From: Bacillota bacterium
GTDB taxonomy: Bacteria; Bacillota; Clostridia; Acetivibrionales; DSM-1351
NCBI GenBank assembly: GCA_023392075.1
Contig: JAEVZU010000116.1
Location: 1 to 64,000 of the forward strand
Length of the DNA stretch: 64,000 nucleotides
Direction: 5' to 3'
Below are positions 45,436-55,193 of this stretch, piece after piece. Under the pieces are notes generated by a model. The model ran no database searches, was not told the DNA's origin, and saw only the letters and a program-made list of their open reading frames with translations. Within the stretch, counting starts at the first letter, position 1. Each line of letters opens with the position of its first letter. The position numbers and the translations under genes are program-made.

Positions 45436-46416
45436 TCAAGCTATTTCAAATGTGGAAAATAAGCAATTATAGAACTGGCTTTCCAACTCATATAGCCGAC
45501 GCAGCGAGGAACAAAAGACATTCTTATTTTTTATTCCTGCAAATTCACTCTTGTATATCAAGCTTTCAATAACGATCCAACTATCAACTATATCCTTCAA
45601 TAGAGGTATCGAAGCTCCCTCTTCCCCCAGTACCTTTTTTATTTTGTACTCATTCGCCACAGAGGCAACTTTATTATTAAAACAGGCTGTCTTGCTTATA
45701 TTGAATTGCTCTATATTATCCGCAAGTGTCTTAATATTTTGCAGCCCTTCTAAAATATCATTTTTATGTGTCTTCAAATTATGTATCATTATGTCTTTAT
45801 AAAAATGTGGGTCATCATTTACTATTTTATTGGGATCTTTTTTGGACAGCTGCACTAGTGACGGCATAGGGTTCTCTTTAAAATACTCACAAATCCCTTG
45901 GTGACATGCTATTAGATTCTTGAAGCTAATTTCATGCTTGTAGCAGAATCCCTTTGTATTCCACTGAAACCCATCAACCTCAACAGTCTTGAACATCTCC
46001 CTTTCGGAATCAAAACCGTATATCAGTATGTGGTGGGAGTGATGTTCCTTCAAATAGAACAAATCATGATAGGGATGCTTATAATAAAAGCCGTCAATTG
46101 GAAGAATAATTACATGTCCCCTTAGGAGTGCGTCTATGATTATATCGTTGATACCCTCGCAGTAGCCCAATTTGAACTCATAACTAATGCCGTTATCTTC
46201 TGTTATTTGTGAAAATGACCTCGTTTCCCGGTTTTCGATGTCCAACGACAAACCGCCGTCGGTCTGCTCCAGCCTGTAAATATAACTATTGTCCGTGATG
46301 AAGCTGAATACGCTTCCTTTCAAATTCCTGACTGCTGTAAAAAAAGGTAAATAAAAGCAGCCCACATAGTAAACATCACTGTATGGAACTATGTCTTGTA
46401 TTTCGTACTGCGCCAT
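45436..46416 (-). CDS. BtrH-like cysteine-dependent acyltransferase/peptidase-fold protein (copy 1)
   Basis: A 326-residue protein with the same order as the protein at 39777-40748. Cys20 lies in YYVGCFYLPFFTAV, followed by GHVIILPIDGFYY, His128/129 in HHSHHILIYGFD and Asp148 in EVDGFQ. These fit the Cys-His-Asp site of the BtrH N-terminal family. It stands 42 bp after a carrier protein gene and 47 bp before the cyclase gene. BtrH-type transfer of an acyl chain from a carrier protein to a cyclitol is the natural guess, but no acyl group can be named. Confidence 0.68.
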   Translation of the reverse strand: MAQYEIQDIVPYSDVYYVGCFYLPFFTAVRNLKGSVFSFITDNSYIYRLEQTDGGLSLDIENRETRSFSQITEDNGISYEFKLGYCEGINDIIIDALLRGHVIILPIDGFYYKHPYHDLFYLKEHHSHHILIYGFDSEREMFKTVEVDGFQWNTKGFCYKHEISFKNLIACHQGICEYFKENPMPSLVQLSKKDPNKIVNDDPHFYKDIMIHNLKTHKNDILEGLQNIKTLADNIEQFNISKTACFNNKVASVANEYKIKKVLGEEGASIPLLKDIVDSWIVIESLIYKSEFAGIKNKNVFCSSLRRLYELESQFYNCLFSTFEIA

Positions 46417-46458
46417 TATATCCCATCCTTCCCATACTTCTGATTATAAAGTATTTTC

Positions 46459-46719
46459 TCAGCTTTCTGAATCTTTTAGTTTGCTCTCGATATAGCAGCA
46501 AACATCTCCAATGGTTTTGTAATTGTAAAAATTCAGGCTCATGTCATCAAATTCAATCTTAAAATGCTTTTCCAGCAGCACCACAAGCTGAACAAAGTTG
46601 ACCGAATCCATTCCTAATTCGGTGAGCTCCATATCGGGTGACAAATCCCCCAAGTCCTCCTGTTGTAGAGTTTCTTTAAAAATTGACATAATTTCCTTTA
46701 AAATATCTGACTGATTCAT
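46459..46719 (-). CDS. Acyl carrier protein (copy 1)
   Basis: An 86-residue carrier protein. The phosphopantetheine attachment motif is LGMDSVNFVQ, with a canonical Asp-Ser. Acidic helices and a YKTIGDVCCYIE C-terminal helix complete the fold. The ATG at 46719 follows GAGGCGTATCAA. It precedes the first BtrH-like gene and so probably carries that enzyme's substrate. Confidence 0.92.
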   Translation of the reverse strand: MNQSDILKEIMSIFKETLQQEDLGDLSPDMELTELGMDSVNFVQLVVLLEKHFKIEFDDMSLNFYNYKTIGDVCCYIESKLKDSES

Positions 46720-46882
46720 TTGATACGCCTCGTATTCTTATTTACAAAATTTTAGTTAGGAAAATTTAAAGATTAGGCATTATATATTTATGGTATAAAA
46801 TGAGTTATCGGTTCCTTACAAAATCATTAATTCACGCAGTTAACAATTGTATTAACCATCATGAGACGTTTAAGTAAGTACA

Positions 46883-48610
46883 TTAGGACTTAAACTGCAA
46901 ATCAAACAATTCTTTATACAAACCATTTTCCTGTAACAATTGATCGTGGTTCCCATTTCCTACAATTCTGCCGCCGCTTACCACATAAATCATGTCAGCA
47001 CTCAGTATAGTGGACATGCGGTGGGCAATCATAATTATTGTCCTATCCTTTGCCAGTGATGCCAACGCCTCCTTCACCAGTTGCTCGTTTTTAGAATCCA
47101 AGGCCGATGTAGCTTCATCAAGTATAAGTATGGGAGCGTTTTTAAGAAACGCTCGCGCAATTGCCAGCCTTTGCTTCTGTCCCCCCGATAACCGGTTTCC
47201 CAGTTCTCCCACCTCAGTATCATAACCTTGGGGCTGCTCCATTATAAAATCGTGGGCATTTGCAGCTTTACAGGTAGCAATTATTTGTTCCTCTGTAGCC
47301 TGTGGATTTCCATATTTAATATTTTCTCTGATGGTACCGTTAAACAATATTACTTGCTGTGGTATGTACGCTATCATATCCCGTATCTGCTTAGTAGTAT
47401 ACGCACTGGCTGGCTTGCTGTTTAGAACGATGCTGCCACTTTTAATAGGATAAAAGCCCTGTAGTATTTTTACAATGGTGCTTTTTCCTCCTCCACTTGG
47501 TCCAACGAGTGCAACAAACTGTCCCCGTTCAACTGATAAGTTGACACCCTGCAATACCGGATTGTTCTCTTCATATTCCATGAAGATATCCTTTAGTTCG
47601 ATCATCTTGTCAGAGAAGCCGTTGTCTTTGAGGTTAAGTGTCTCCGGCTCACTTTCCGTTTCAAAAAGATTCTTTATGCGCTTTGCTCCTGCAAAAGAAT
47701 CCTGAAGCTGGGACATCAGTCCACCTATCTGTAAAAACACTGAAGTTACCCCGGTTTGCAATTGGATAATGGCTATAAACGTCCCGAAATCCGTTGATTC
47801 CCGAAATGCAATAAACGCCCCGATTACCAGCACTCCCAAAAAGTTAAAGAAATTCAGCAAAAAATTTGTACTCTCAAGCATTGAGCTTTTCTGAGAGCGC
47901 TTAATTGAATACCGTGCAACCTCAGAATTAATTTTTTTGTAATGGTCATTCATCATATTCGTGAGGTTAAATATTCGAGTTACTCTAAAACCCGAGTATA
48001 TATTGGATAACTGCGCAGTTAGGTTTGCCATCTCCTGTTCAACCTTATCGCTTATCTTTCCTATGGATTTAGCATATCTGGTATTTAATAAGGTGAAACA
48101 AATCCCTAGAAATATTATTATAATAGCGATCCGCCAATCCAGAATCAGTATGGATATAGTAGAGCCTACTGTACGGATAAGGGTAAACAGCATTGTACGA
48201 ATGCTTCCTGAATAAGCATTTTCAACGACATTCACATCACTTGTCATTCTGGTCATTACATCCCCGAAATTCATATTCTCAAAAAAACTTATTGGAAGTT
48301 TTTGTATATGCTCAAAGAGCTTTACCCTTAAATCTGCCATGGACAATTTAACACTCATATTATATAAATAGCTGAAAAAAGGTACCACAAGTGTTAAAAT
48401 AAACACCATTACCCCGATGAAAATTGAAGTTCTGGCAAGTAAATGGATATTCCCTTTTATTGCAGCATTTATCATATCCTTGAATACAAGTGCCATAATA
48501 ATTGAAAAAGCTGCTTGTACGGTACTGTCCCCAACTAAGCCGACTGTGTAAGGAATAATCTTTGGCTTGATAAAAGAAATATAAACGCCGAATAGTTTCT
48601 TATAACTCAT
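46883..48610 (-). CDS. ABC exporter half-subunit (TMD-NBD), second
   Basis: About 575 residues. Six membrane helices lie at about 15-300. The ATPase part has Walker A GPSGGGKST, signature LSGGQKQR, Walker B ILILDEATSALD and the switch His in MIAHR. It resembles MsbA/LmrA-type exporters. The start MSYKKLFGVY at 48610 follows GGGGAGGAAATAT and overlaps the preceding ABC gene by 11 bp. The two should form a heterodimer that exports the cluster's product. The substrate is unknown. Confidence 0.92.
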   Translation of the reverse strand: MSYKKLFGVYISFIKPKIIPYTVGLVGDSTVQAAFSIIMALVFKDMINAAIKGNIHLLARTSIFIGVMVFILTLVVPFFSYLYNMSVKLSMADLRVKLFEHIQKLPISFFENMNFGDVMTRMTSDVNVVENAYSGSIRTMLFTLIRTVGSTISILILDWRIAIIIIFLGICFTLLNTRYAKSIGKISDKVEQEMANLTAQLSNIYSGFRVTRIFNLTNMMNDHYKKINSEVARYSIKRSQKSSMLESTNFLLNFFNFLGVLVIGAFIAFRESTDFGTFIAIIQLQTGVTSVFLQIGGLMSQLQDSFAGAKRIKNLFETESEPETLNLKDNGFSDKMIELKDIFMEYEENNPVLQGVNLSVERGQFVALVGPSGGGKSTIVKILQGFYPIKSGSIVLNSKPASAYTTKQIRDMIAYIPQQVILFNGTIRENIKYGNPQATEEQIIATCKAANAHDFIMEQPQGYDTEVGELGNRLSGGQKQRLAIARAFLKNAPILILDEATSALDSKNEQLVKEALASLAKDRTIIMIAHRMSTILSADMIYVVSGGRIVGNGNHDQLLQENGLYKELFDLQFKS

Positions 48611-50381
48611 ATATTTCCTCCCCGAATTCTGATTGTGCATTTTCACTATCTCGAAGTTGGCTTATGAAAATATTTTTATACAATCCGACACTCTTAACCA
48701 GTTCTTCATGGGTTCCTTTTTGAATAATCTTACCCTGATCCAGTACAAGTATTTCGTCCGCATGAATAATGGTAGACAACCTGTGTGATATGACTATGAC
48801 TGTTTTATCTTTAAAACTCTCCTGCAGTATTTCTTGGAATGCATATTCCGACTGGGAATCAAGAGCCGATGTGGGCTCATCCAGGATAAAAAGCGGCGCA
48901 TTCTTTATTATCGCTCTGGCGACGGTGATTCTTTGCTTTTGACCGCCTGATAGCTTGACTCCATTTTCGCCTACCAGCGTATCATAGCTGTTGGGCAGCC
49001 CAACGATAAAATCATGGGCTTTGGCCTGTTTGGCAGCGCTGATGGCCTCATCTCTGGTACACCCCGGCTTTCCATACATAATGTTTTCAATAATTGAACC
49101 CGGAAATAAATAAGGATCCTGAAATACAAATGAAATTTTGGCTCTTAAGCTTACTGGGTCCAAATCATTTATGTCGTATCCGAACATTTTAATTAACCCC
49201 TGCTGTTGTTTGTAAAAGCTACAAATCAGTTTAACGATAGTACTCTTTCCACTATTGCTTGTGCCTACAATAGCAATAGTTTTACCCTTTTCAACTTTAA
49301 GGTTAAGCCCGCTTAGAACATTCGTCCTTTCATCATATGCGAAAGTAACCTCGTTAAACTCTACAACAGTATGTGACGACTCATTTTCAACTCTAAGCCC
49401 ACCCTCTTTCTCAACCGGGTAGGATAACACCTCCTGAATACGCCCAATTGCGCCCTTCATGTTTTGTATGTTATTGATTTGATTTATTAGGGCTACAGCA
49501 GGATTTATCAAAAAATTCAGCATATAAATGGATATCATCATACTTCCCGGTGTGATTTGCTTCTGAATTACCAAGTATCCTCCGAACATAAAGCATAACA
49601 GGAAAGGAAGTATTTGGAGCACCACCGAAAACGGAATCATTAGGGCCCGTCTCTTTTCTGCAGCTGCCCCCACATCTGTCGCCTGTTTGATAATATTCCG
49701 ATATTTCGTTCCCATAATCGGCTCAGCGTTAAAGGATTTCATGGTGTGTATGCCATCTAAAGTCCCTTTCAAAACAGCATTTGCCTCTCCAAAATACTTT
49801 TGTATTTCATTGGAATAGTTCATTATTGGTGCACTCATCTTACTGACAACGATAAAAGCGGCAGGGAAAAGTATCACATTGATAAGTAGTAGTTTCCAGC
49901 TGGTTATGAGCAAAAAGGTAAATGCGCATATAAAAACTACTGGCTGGTACATCAAATCCGAGATACTATTTTTTAAGAAACTGTCGATGATGGCAATATC
50001 ATTATTATGTCTTGAAATAATATCCCCCGAGTTGCCGGCCTCAATAAAAGTAACCTGTGTCTTGCTTAAATGATTGGAAAACCGGTTTCTAATATCAAAA
50101 ACTACTCTCGCACTTAACCGTCCCGAAGACATTACCATCATATATTTCATTATTACTCCTGTTATTAATGTCCCGAGAAAAAAAAGAGCTGTTGTTACGA
50201 TTTGGTTTCGTTGTGCCGCAAGAGAGCTGTCTATCAGGTTTCTCATGAAGTATGCCATCAGAATGTCTATTAATGCTATACCTAGCGAAGCCACAACTAG
50301 TAAAAAAAGTAAAAGCTTATGATTTGCAAGAAAATTTCTTAATTTTATTGCTTTGCTATCATTTGAGATATTTCTATCCAT
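48600..50381 (-). CDS. ABC exporter half-subunit (TMD-NBD), first
   Basis: A 593-residue TMD-NBD protein. Six helices span about 25-310. The ATPase part has Walker A GTSNSGKST, signature LSGGQKQR, Walker B LFILDEPTSALD and switch His in VISHR. The Gly to Ser change in Walker A (SNSGKS) is still compatible with ATP binding. It lies 14 bp after the bactofilin-like gene and overlaps the second subunit. The pair is the likely exporter and self-protection device of the cluster. Confidence 0.92.
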   Translation of the reverse strand: MDRNISNDSKAIKLRNFLANHKLLLFLLVVASLGIALIDILMAYFMRNLIDSSLAAQRNQIVTTALFFLGTLITGVIMKYMMVMSSGRLSARVVFDIRNRFSNHLSKTQVTFIEAGNSGDIISRHNNDIAIIDSFLKNSISDLMYQPVVFICAFTFLLITSWKLLLINVILFPAAFIVVSKMSAPIMNYSNEIQKYFGEANAVLKGTLDGIHTMKSFNAEPIMGTKYRNIIKQATDVGAAAEKRRALMIPFSVVLQILPFLLCFMFGGYLVIQKQITPGSMMISIYMLNFLINPAVALINQINNIQNMKGAIGRIQEVLSYPVEKEGGLRVENESSHTVVEFNEVTFAYDERTNVLSGLNLKVEKGKTIAIVGTSNSGKSTIVKLICSFYKQQQGLIKMFGYDINDLDPVSLRAKISFVFQDPYLFPGSIIENIMYGKPGCTRDEAISAAKQAKAHDFIVGLPNSYDTLVGENGVKLSGGQKQRITVARAIIKNAPLFILDEPTSALDSQSEYAFQEILQESFKDKTVIVISHRLSTIIHADEILVLDQGKIIQKGTHEELVKSVGLYKNIFISQLRDSENAQSEFGEEIYEL

Positions 50382-50394
50382 TCAAATCCTCCTA

Positions 50395-51141
50395 TTAGAC
50401 TTTGATTTTCTTTCCAATGTAGGAGTCTCCTGCAACTTCAATACTTTGAGCATACTCAACCCTGTTGACCCTGCATCCTGGACCAATCTTAACCTTCTCC
50501 CCCCTAATTAATTCTGCATTGGTAAATGAGATATCGACCAGTGTTCCCTCTATCATATTAATATTTACCCTGTTGAGTGTGATTTTGATACCGCTTAGCG
50601 GTGCAAGAACCAATCTGGCAAATATGCCGACTGAAGGCCTTACCCTTACATCCTTCAAATTACCGATATGTACGATTTTGGCCTTGATTTGATTAATAAA
50701 ACCTACTCCCTTGACATTGATATCGGCAGTATCGGCTTGTAAAACACCTTTTATCATAATCGGGCCATTTGCTATGAACTTCTGTACTTCGATATCTGAT
50801 CTCGCCTTTACAACTCCATCAGAAGTAAAAGCTTCGCTCTTTATTTCACTTATTGTAGAGTACTTTCCATGATTGGTTATATCCTTGCAGATACTTTTTC
50901 CTTTTACCTTCAAATAGCCTGAATTATTTAATAAATTGCTACTGATATCTCCTTTTATATTACATGCCCCATTTACTCTGGTACTACCTGTTGTTACACT
51001 ACCTTTTATGGTGCTTTTAGAGTTAATACATATGGAATTTGAACAAATAGCTCCTTTAATCCTTGCAATTCCGTCTATAATAACGTCCTCGTATTTTCCA
51101 CTATTGACTTTACCGATGCCGCGAAAATGAATACTCTGCAA
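50395..51141 (-). CDS. Polymer-forming, bactofilin-like protein
   Basis: A 248-residue protein built of short beta-helix turns with regular Gly and hydrophobic spacing (VIIDGIARIKGAICSNS, KGSVTTGSTRVNGAC). It ends with a GEKVKIGPGCRVNRVEYAQ strand. Such proteins form filaments or scaffolds near the membrane. Here it opens the run of cluster genes with a TTG start at 51141 after GGGGTGAT. It may anchor the exporter or enzymes, but no function is known in this context. A truncated paralogue lies directly upstream. Confidence 0.7.
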   Translation of the reverse strand: MQSIHFRGIGKVNSGKYEDVIIDGIARIKGAICSNSICINSKSTIKGSVTTGSTRVNGACNIKGDISSNLLNNSGYLKVKGKSICKDITNHGKYSTISEIKSEAFTSDGVVKARSDIEVQKFIANGPIMIKGVLQADTADINVKGVGFINQIKAKIVHIGNLKDVRVRPSVGIFARLVLAPLSGIKITLNRVNINMIEGTLVDISFTNAELIRGEKVKIGPGCRVNRVEYAQSIEVAGDSYIGKKIKV

Positions 51142-51174
51142 TCCGTATCACCCCTGTTTCCTGTTCTTCAACGC

Positions 51175-51392
51175 CTATAACCTGACTATATTATTAATAC
51201 TGCTTGAAGTATCCGTATGTAATTCATCGGTATATTCAACTTGTTTAATTTTGCATCCAGGTCCGATTCTTACCTTGTTTCCCCTTACCAGTCCGGCGTA
51301 TGTATATTCAAGGGAAATATCCGTACCCTCTATTGCAGTGCATTTTAATACCGGCTTCTTTATACTCCAGTTCCAGAACAGCAGTCTGTTAA
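51175..51392 (-). pseudogene. C-terminal fragment of a second bactofilin-like protein
   Basis: The frame ends VRGNKVRIGPGCKIKQVEYT and stops at TAG 51175-51177. It matches the end of the protein at 50395-51141 (IRGEKVKIGPGCRVNRVEYA). Its upstream part is missing and the frame runs into the 3' end of the STAND gene near 51389. The genes were probably a tandem pair before a deletion. Confidence 0.8.
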
Positions 51393-53230
51393 TCAGATTG
51401 CATGGTTGTATTGATGAGAAACTTATCAGCTATCGCCAATAATGAAATTTGCACTATAAGTTCTTTATCCCCATATCCAGTTCTATATTTAGCGTTAAAT
51501 TCTCTTTCAATTATCTGAAACTTATGTGATAAAAGATTAGTGATAGTGACGGATGGTTTCTCCAATGATGACACCCTTTGGTGCTTGTAAATCTCACAGA
51601 AGACGCGCAAAGCCAAGGGTGTTTTTAGGCTCCATTTAACCCATGCACCCCCTTCAATATCCACCTGGAAGTATTGAATATATTCCTCAAATAACTCATT
51701 CACAGGAACATCCCCATCAGAAGCTAGCCTTAAAGTATTGGTTAATAAGCTGTCATCATAGTTAAATTCTCTGAATACATAAGGTCGGCTTGTAATACAA
51801 AATCTTAGTCTGGGATATTGGGAACATATTGCTTCTACTTCACGCAGGCGATCGTACCATAAATCATATGGCTGAGACTCATCAACACCTTCAATGCAAA
51901 TTAAAATTTTCGGAATGATCTTAGTCTCAAAAGTATCTTCTCTGGAGATAGTATTGATTTCTGTTCGATATGACAACGCCTCTAAGGCCTGCCATAATTC
52001 TGTTTCGTTCCAAGCCGAAGCTAACCCCAAAGAATTCTTTATTATATCAAGCCAATTATTTTGGGGATTGATATCTTTCGCACGGATTAATATAGGAATA
52101 TGGAATTCTCCACTTAACAATGATTCAATCAGATTAGCTATCCCATGAGTCTTACCTGAACCAGGATTCCCCAATATGAGATATTTTTTATTATTTAATT
52201 GAAAGCAAATCTCTGAAATAATAGTATAAAACTCATGTGACTGAAGCTTTTCGGCAGCTTTTTCAATCTCATTAATATGAAAATAATTTTCTCTAATATG
52301 TCCGATTTCCTTAAGCAACTCTAAAAGCCCAGAGAAGTCAACATACCAATTTCTTTCATTAATTGAGGGTGCCTGTTGCTCATTACATACAGCCTCTAGG
52401 GCAAGGTCTATGTCATTTAATAACTCATTTACTCGCTCTTGAGTTTTCTGAATTTCATCTATTAATTGTTCATGGGTTGAATGATTCTGTGCAAATTCTA
52501 AATAGTCATCACTTGCCTTCAGAAATTCGCTACAGTGCCGACTCATAAGCCTCAGTTTTTTTATACTATTTTGGCGATCAGCTAACGTTCCTACGAATTT
52601 TAGAATGCTTTTTTGCATTTCTCCTTGAATGTGCAAGCAGGGAGTGTACTTTTGCGATAACCACCCAGCTTTTTGTTTCTCATAAGAGTAAGTAAAAAGC
52701 TCCCTTGAAATTTCGGATTTTTCAAACCAATAGCGATATATCCCGGCAGCACCACTATCTTGTAATTCCGTTAAAAGCCGGGTGTCATTCCACAGTTCAA
52801 TTATTAGTTCTGGATGATCTTCTTCTAATTTATTTTTCAACTGTTGCCAACGGCTTAATTCCGTATCTTCTATCAGTTTTTTACCTCTACCGATACGGTC
52901 CGATGCTAAATCGCGGGGAACACATACAATATATTGCTTTATCAACGGCCTGACTCTAAGCGCAGTTTCAATCGAGCCACTTATTTGGTCGAACTGGTTT
53001 GCAGAAATACTATTTAAAAACCATTTGGCTTGTAGTCCAATAATAGTTCCATCAGTTTTTGTCGCAAAGGATTCGACGCCCCCATCCCCTCCTGAGCCAT
53101 TTACAACCACAACTGTCTTAAGAAAGTCGGGAAATGTTTTCTTACACCACAGCTCAAACAATTGATTACACATGGATTCAAAAGCCCGTGTTGGAGCTTC
53201 GTTATAAGTTTGAAAATGCTGCCAGTTCAT
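51389..53230 (-). CDS. Nuclease-STAND NTPase, probably C-terminally truncated (Avs-like)
   Basis: A 613-residue protein. The N-terminus looks like a Mrr/Cap4-type PD-(D/E)xK nuclease, with GSGGDGGVE at 45-53 and QAK at 67-69. A NACHT/STAND NTPase follows, with Walker A GNPGSGKT at 354-361 and Walker B ILICIEGVDE at 442-451. In Avs antiviral proteins a long C-terminal sensor follows the NTPase. Here the protein stops abruptly at a junction with a bactofilin fragment, so the sensor seems deleted. It follows an MBL-fold gene, also typical of Avs loci. GGAGGAGGAAG precedes the ATG. Activity without the sensor is doubtful. Confidence 0.75.
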   Translation of the reverse strand: MNWQHFQTYNEAPTRAFESMCNQLFELWCKKTFPDFLKTVVVVNGSGGDGGVESFATKTDGTIIGLQAKWFLNSISANQFDQISGSIETALRVRPLIKQYIVCVPRDLASDRIGRGKKLIEDTELSRWQQLKNKLEEDHPELIIELWNDTRLLTELQDSGAAGIYRYWFEKSEISRELFTYSYEKQKAGWLSQKYTPCLHIQGEMQKSILKFVGTLADRQNSIKKLRLMSRHCSEFLKASDDYLEFAQNHSTHEQLIDEIQKTQERVNELLNDIDLALEAVCNEQQAPSINERNWYVDFSGLLELLKEIGHIRENYFHINEIEKAAEKLQSHEFYTIISEICFQLNNKKYLILGNPGSGKTHGIANLIESLLSGEFHIPILIRAKDINPQNNWLDIIKNSLGLASAWNETELWQALEALSYRTEINTISREDTFETKIIPKILICIEGVDESQPYDLWYDRLREVEAICSQYPRLRFCITSRPYVFREFNYDDSLLTNTLRLASDGDVPVNELFEEYIQYFQVDIEGGAWVKWSLKTPLALRVFCEIYKHQRVSSLEKPSVTITNLLSHKFQIIEREFNAKYRTGYGDKELIVQISLLAIADKFLINTTMQSD

Positions 53231-53567
53231 TTTTTCTTCCTCCTCCGAACTTTATTCCAGATATTCCGAAATATCTTCTTATCGAAACAAGTTTTGCAGA
53301 GAACATTGGGCAATCAAGCGCTGTGAATACAGCATTTAGAGGCAATGTCATCTGTTTTGTATCCTCAAGGGTATCACCTGATTTCATCTATTATAAACCC
53401 AACTCAAATCCTTTATTTTCAAGGCTTCACGTCCGCTCCAATAAGCAGCAGCTTTCTGTATACCTTGAGCAGACAAAAATGATGCCTCGAAGACCTAGTG
53501 ATTTCTTAGCGGAAGGATAGTTTTTATCTCTTTATCTTAATACTTTTGCATCATAATTAAACTTTCT
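53231..53567. other. Spacer between the MBL and STAND genes
   Basis: No recognised gene. A 61-codon frame on minus and a 129-codon frame on plus match nothing I know. A promoter for the STAND gene may lie here. Confidence 0.35.
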
Positions 53568-55157
53568 TTATCTGGAGCATAAAAAAGCTATAGAAATTTC
53601 AAAATCACTATTTCGGCATGTGCTGTGTACTTGCTGCCAATCTGCAGCATTATACTCTGAAACTTTTGAAGGATGTTTATGCGTATTAGCTCTGCCATAG
53701 CTATATATAACGATCGAAGTCTCCTTACTCTTAGCAATTGGTACCATGCCTCTTTTCGACCAACAAAACTCTCCTCCGTGATGACTTGCTACCAATATAT
53801 CTAGATTTTCTAACTGAGATTGATCAATATAATCATATCGCTGGTCCCCAGCAATAAGTATATTCAGTTCTTTTCCATTAAAATCGTGTGCTTCGATACG
53901 CATAGTTAAACCTGTTTCGTGAACGTTATTAGCGGCTCTAGATGGATTAATTTTTGAAATACCTCCACATGTAATCTTTCCTCCATGAAAAGCTATATCT
54001 TTGTTTACCATATTTACAGACCCTCCGTGAACAATTACCTCTGCAAATTTATGGTTCAGTTGGGCCCTTATGGGCTGATCAGGAACGTACCAATGGCATT
54101 GATATGCATTAATATCATCCGCTATCCTAAACCAATGATCCTTATCAACATGAGATATAATTATCGTCGTACCTGGATTTGTCGGCATATTTACACTTGC
54201 TGGTCTTGTGAATGAATTCCTTCCGTATGGCATACCATAATCAAAATATAAAAAAGGCGGATTGCTTTCATTAGATAATGATATAGCTAAGGCTTGTCCA
54301 ACATCATGTACCTTAAATACATATCTTCTAATTGTCTCGTCTTTACTGCTTTCATCCTCACGGTTTAATACGTCAATATAATCTTTTGATGAAATATATA
54401 ATTTCAGTTCACTTTTAATTCTTTCGATCAATTCAGGGTGTTCTACCGACTCATTAATCTTAAGATAATTTGTATAACTCGTTCTTTCATTATGTAAATT
54501 GTTAATATCTCGTCGATTATTTACATATCCAATGTCAAAACAGTTTTCAATAAAAAGCATATTGCTATCGAATTGTTCTTCATCAGTAATTAATCCATCT
54601 GGTTTATGCTTGTGAAAGCCTTTTATGAAGAAGCAACTAACTCCCTCTTCGCTTTTAAGAGATTTTGGAATCAAATGCTTATCAATATAAGCATCAAAAA
54701 TGTCTATATAGTAATTCTTTATGACCTCCTCAATGTTATCAACATATCCCTTTTCTTTTAATACTCCTCGGTCACTATTCTTTTCAAAAAAACTATTGGC
54801 TCTTTCTATGAATAAATGAGGTTTATCTAACAACATCGAATCAATGAGTTCAATGTGAGCGATATTATCTAATCCATCTTCTAATATAAAAACCAGAGCA
54901 TATAGCGTCTGTTCCATCCTAACAAAACCATAAACAGGTAGCTCAGCCTTTAACTTTCGTCCCATTTTTTGAAGTACTCTGTCAGGAACCGGCTTATAAA
55001 GCTTAAATTCAAAATAGTCTACTTCAATAGTACTATCCTTCAAATTTATATTATAATGCTCGTTAAGCACTGATTGAATGTCTTGTGAATATTGTCTGAG
55101 GTTAGTATTACGCCTTAATACTGATTCTCTTAATTGATAACGATAGATGAATGCCAA
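53568..55157 (-). CDS. MBL-fold hydrolase of the defence island
   Basis: A 529-residue protein with an alpha-helical N-terminal half and a ComEC-like metallo-beta-lactamase fold at about 270-529. Metal-site candidates are HVDKDHW (HxDxDH type), AGDQRYD and ASHHGGEFCW. MBL-fold proteins accompany STAND NTPases in several Avs loci. Here the STAND gene is 337 bp downstream on the same strand. The start is TTG at 55157 after GAGGGGGTAAGG. Its substrate is unknown. Confidence 0.8.
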   Translation of the reverse strand: MAFIYRYQLRESVLRRNTNLRQYSQDIQSVLNEHYNINLKDSTIEVDYFEFKLYKPVPDRVLQKMGRKLKAELPVYGFVRMEQTLYALVFILEDGLDNIAHIELIDSMLLDKPHLFIERANSFFEKNSDRGVLKEKGYVDNIEEVIKNYYIDIFDAYIDKHLIPKSLKSEEGVSCFFIKGFHKHKPDGLITDEEQFDSNMLFIENCFDIGYVNNRRDINNLHNERTSYTNYLKINESVEHPELIERIKSELKLYISSKDYIDVLNREDESSKDETIRRYVFKVHDVGQALAISLSNESNPPFLYFDYGMPYGRNSFTRPASVNMPTNPGTTIIISHVDKDHWFRIADDINAYQCHWYVPDQPIRAQLNHKFAEVIVHGGSVNMVNKDIAFHGGKITCGGISKINPSRAANNVHETGLTMRIEAHDFNGKELNILIAGDQRYDYIDQSQLENLDILVASHHGGEFCWSKRGMVPIAKSKETSIVIYSYGRANTHKHPSKVSEYNAADWQQVHSTCRNSDFEISIAFLCSR

Positions 55158-55193
55158 GATACCTTACCCCCTCTAGTTTTTGATAATAGAGAA

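Noticed and set aside
53134..53520. 129-codon plus-strand ORF
   Set aside because: Overlaps the start of the STAND gene in antisense, no ribosome site, no family.
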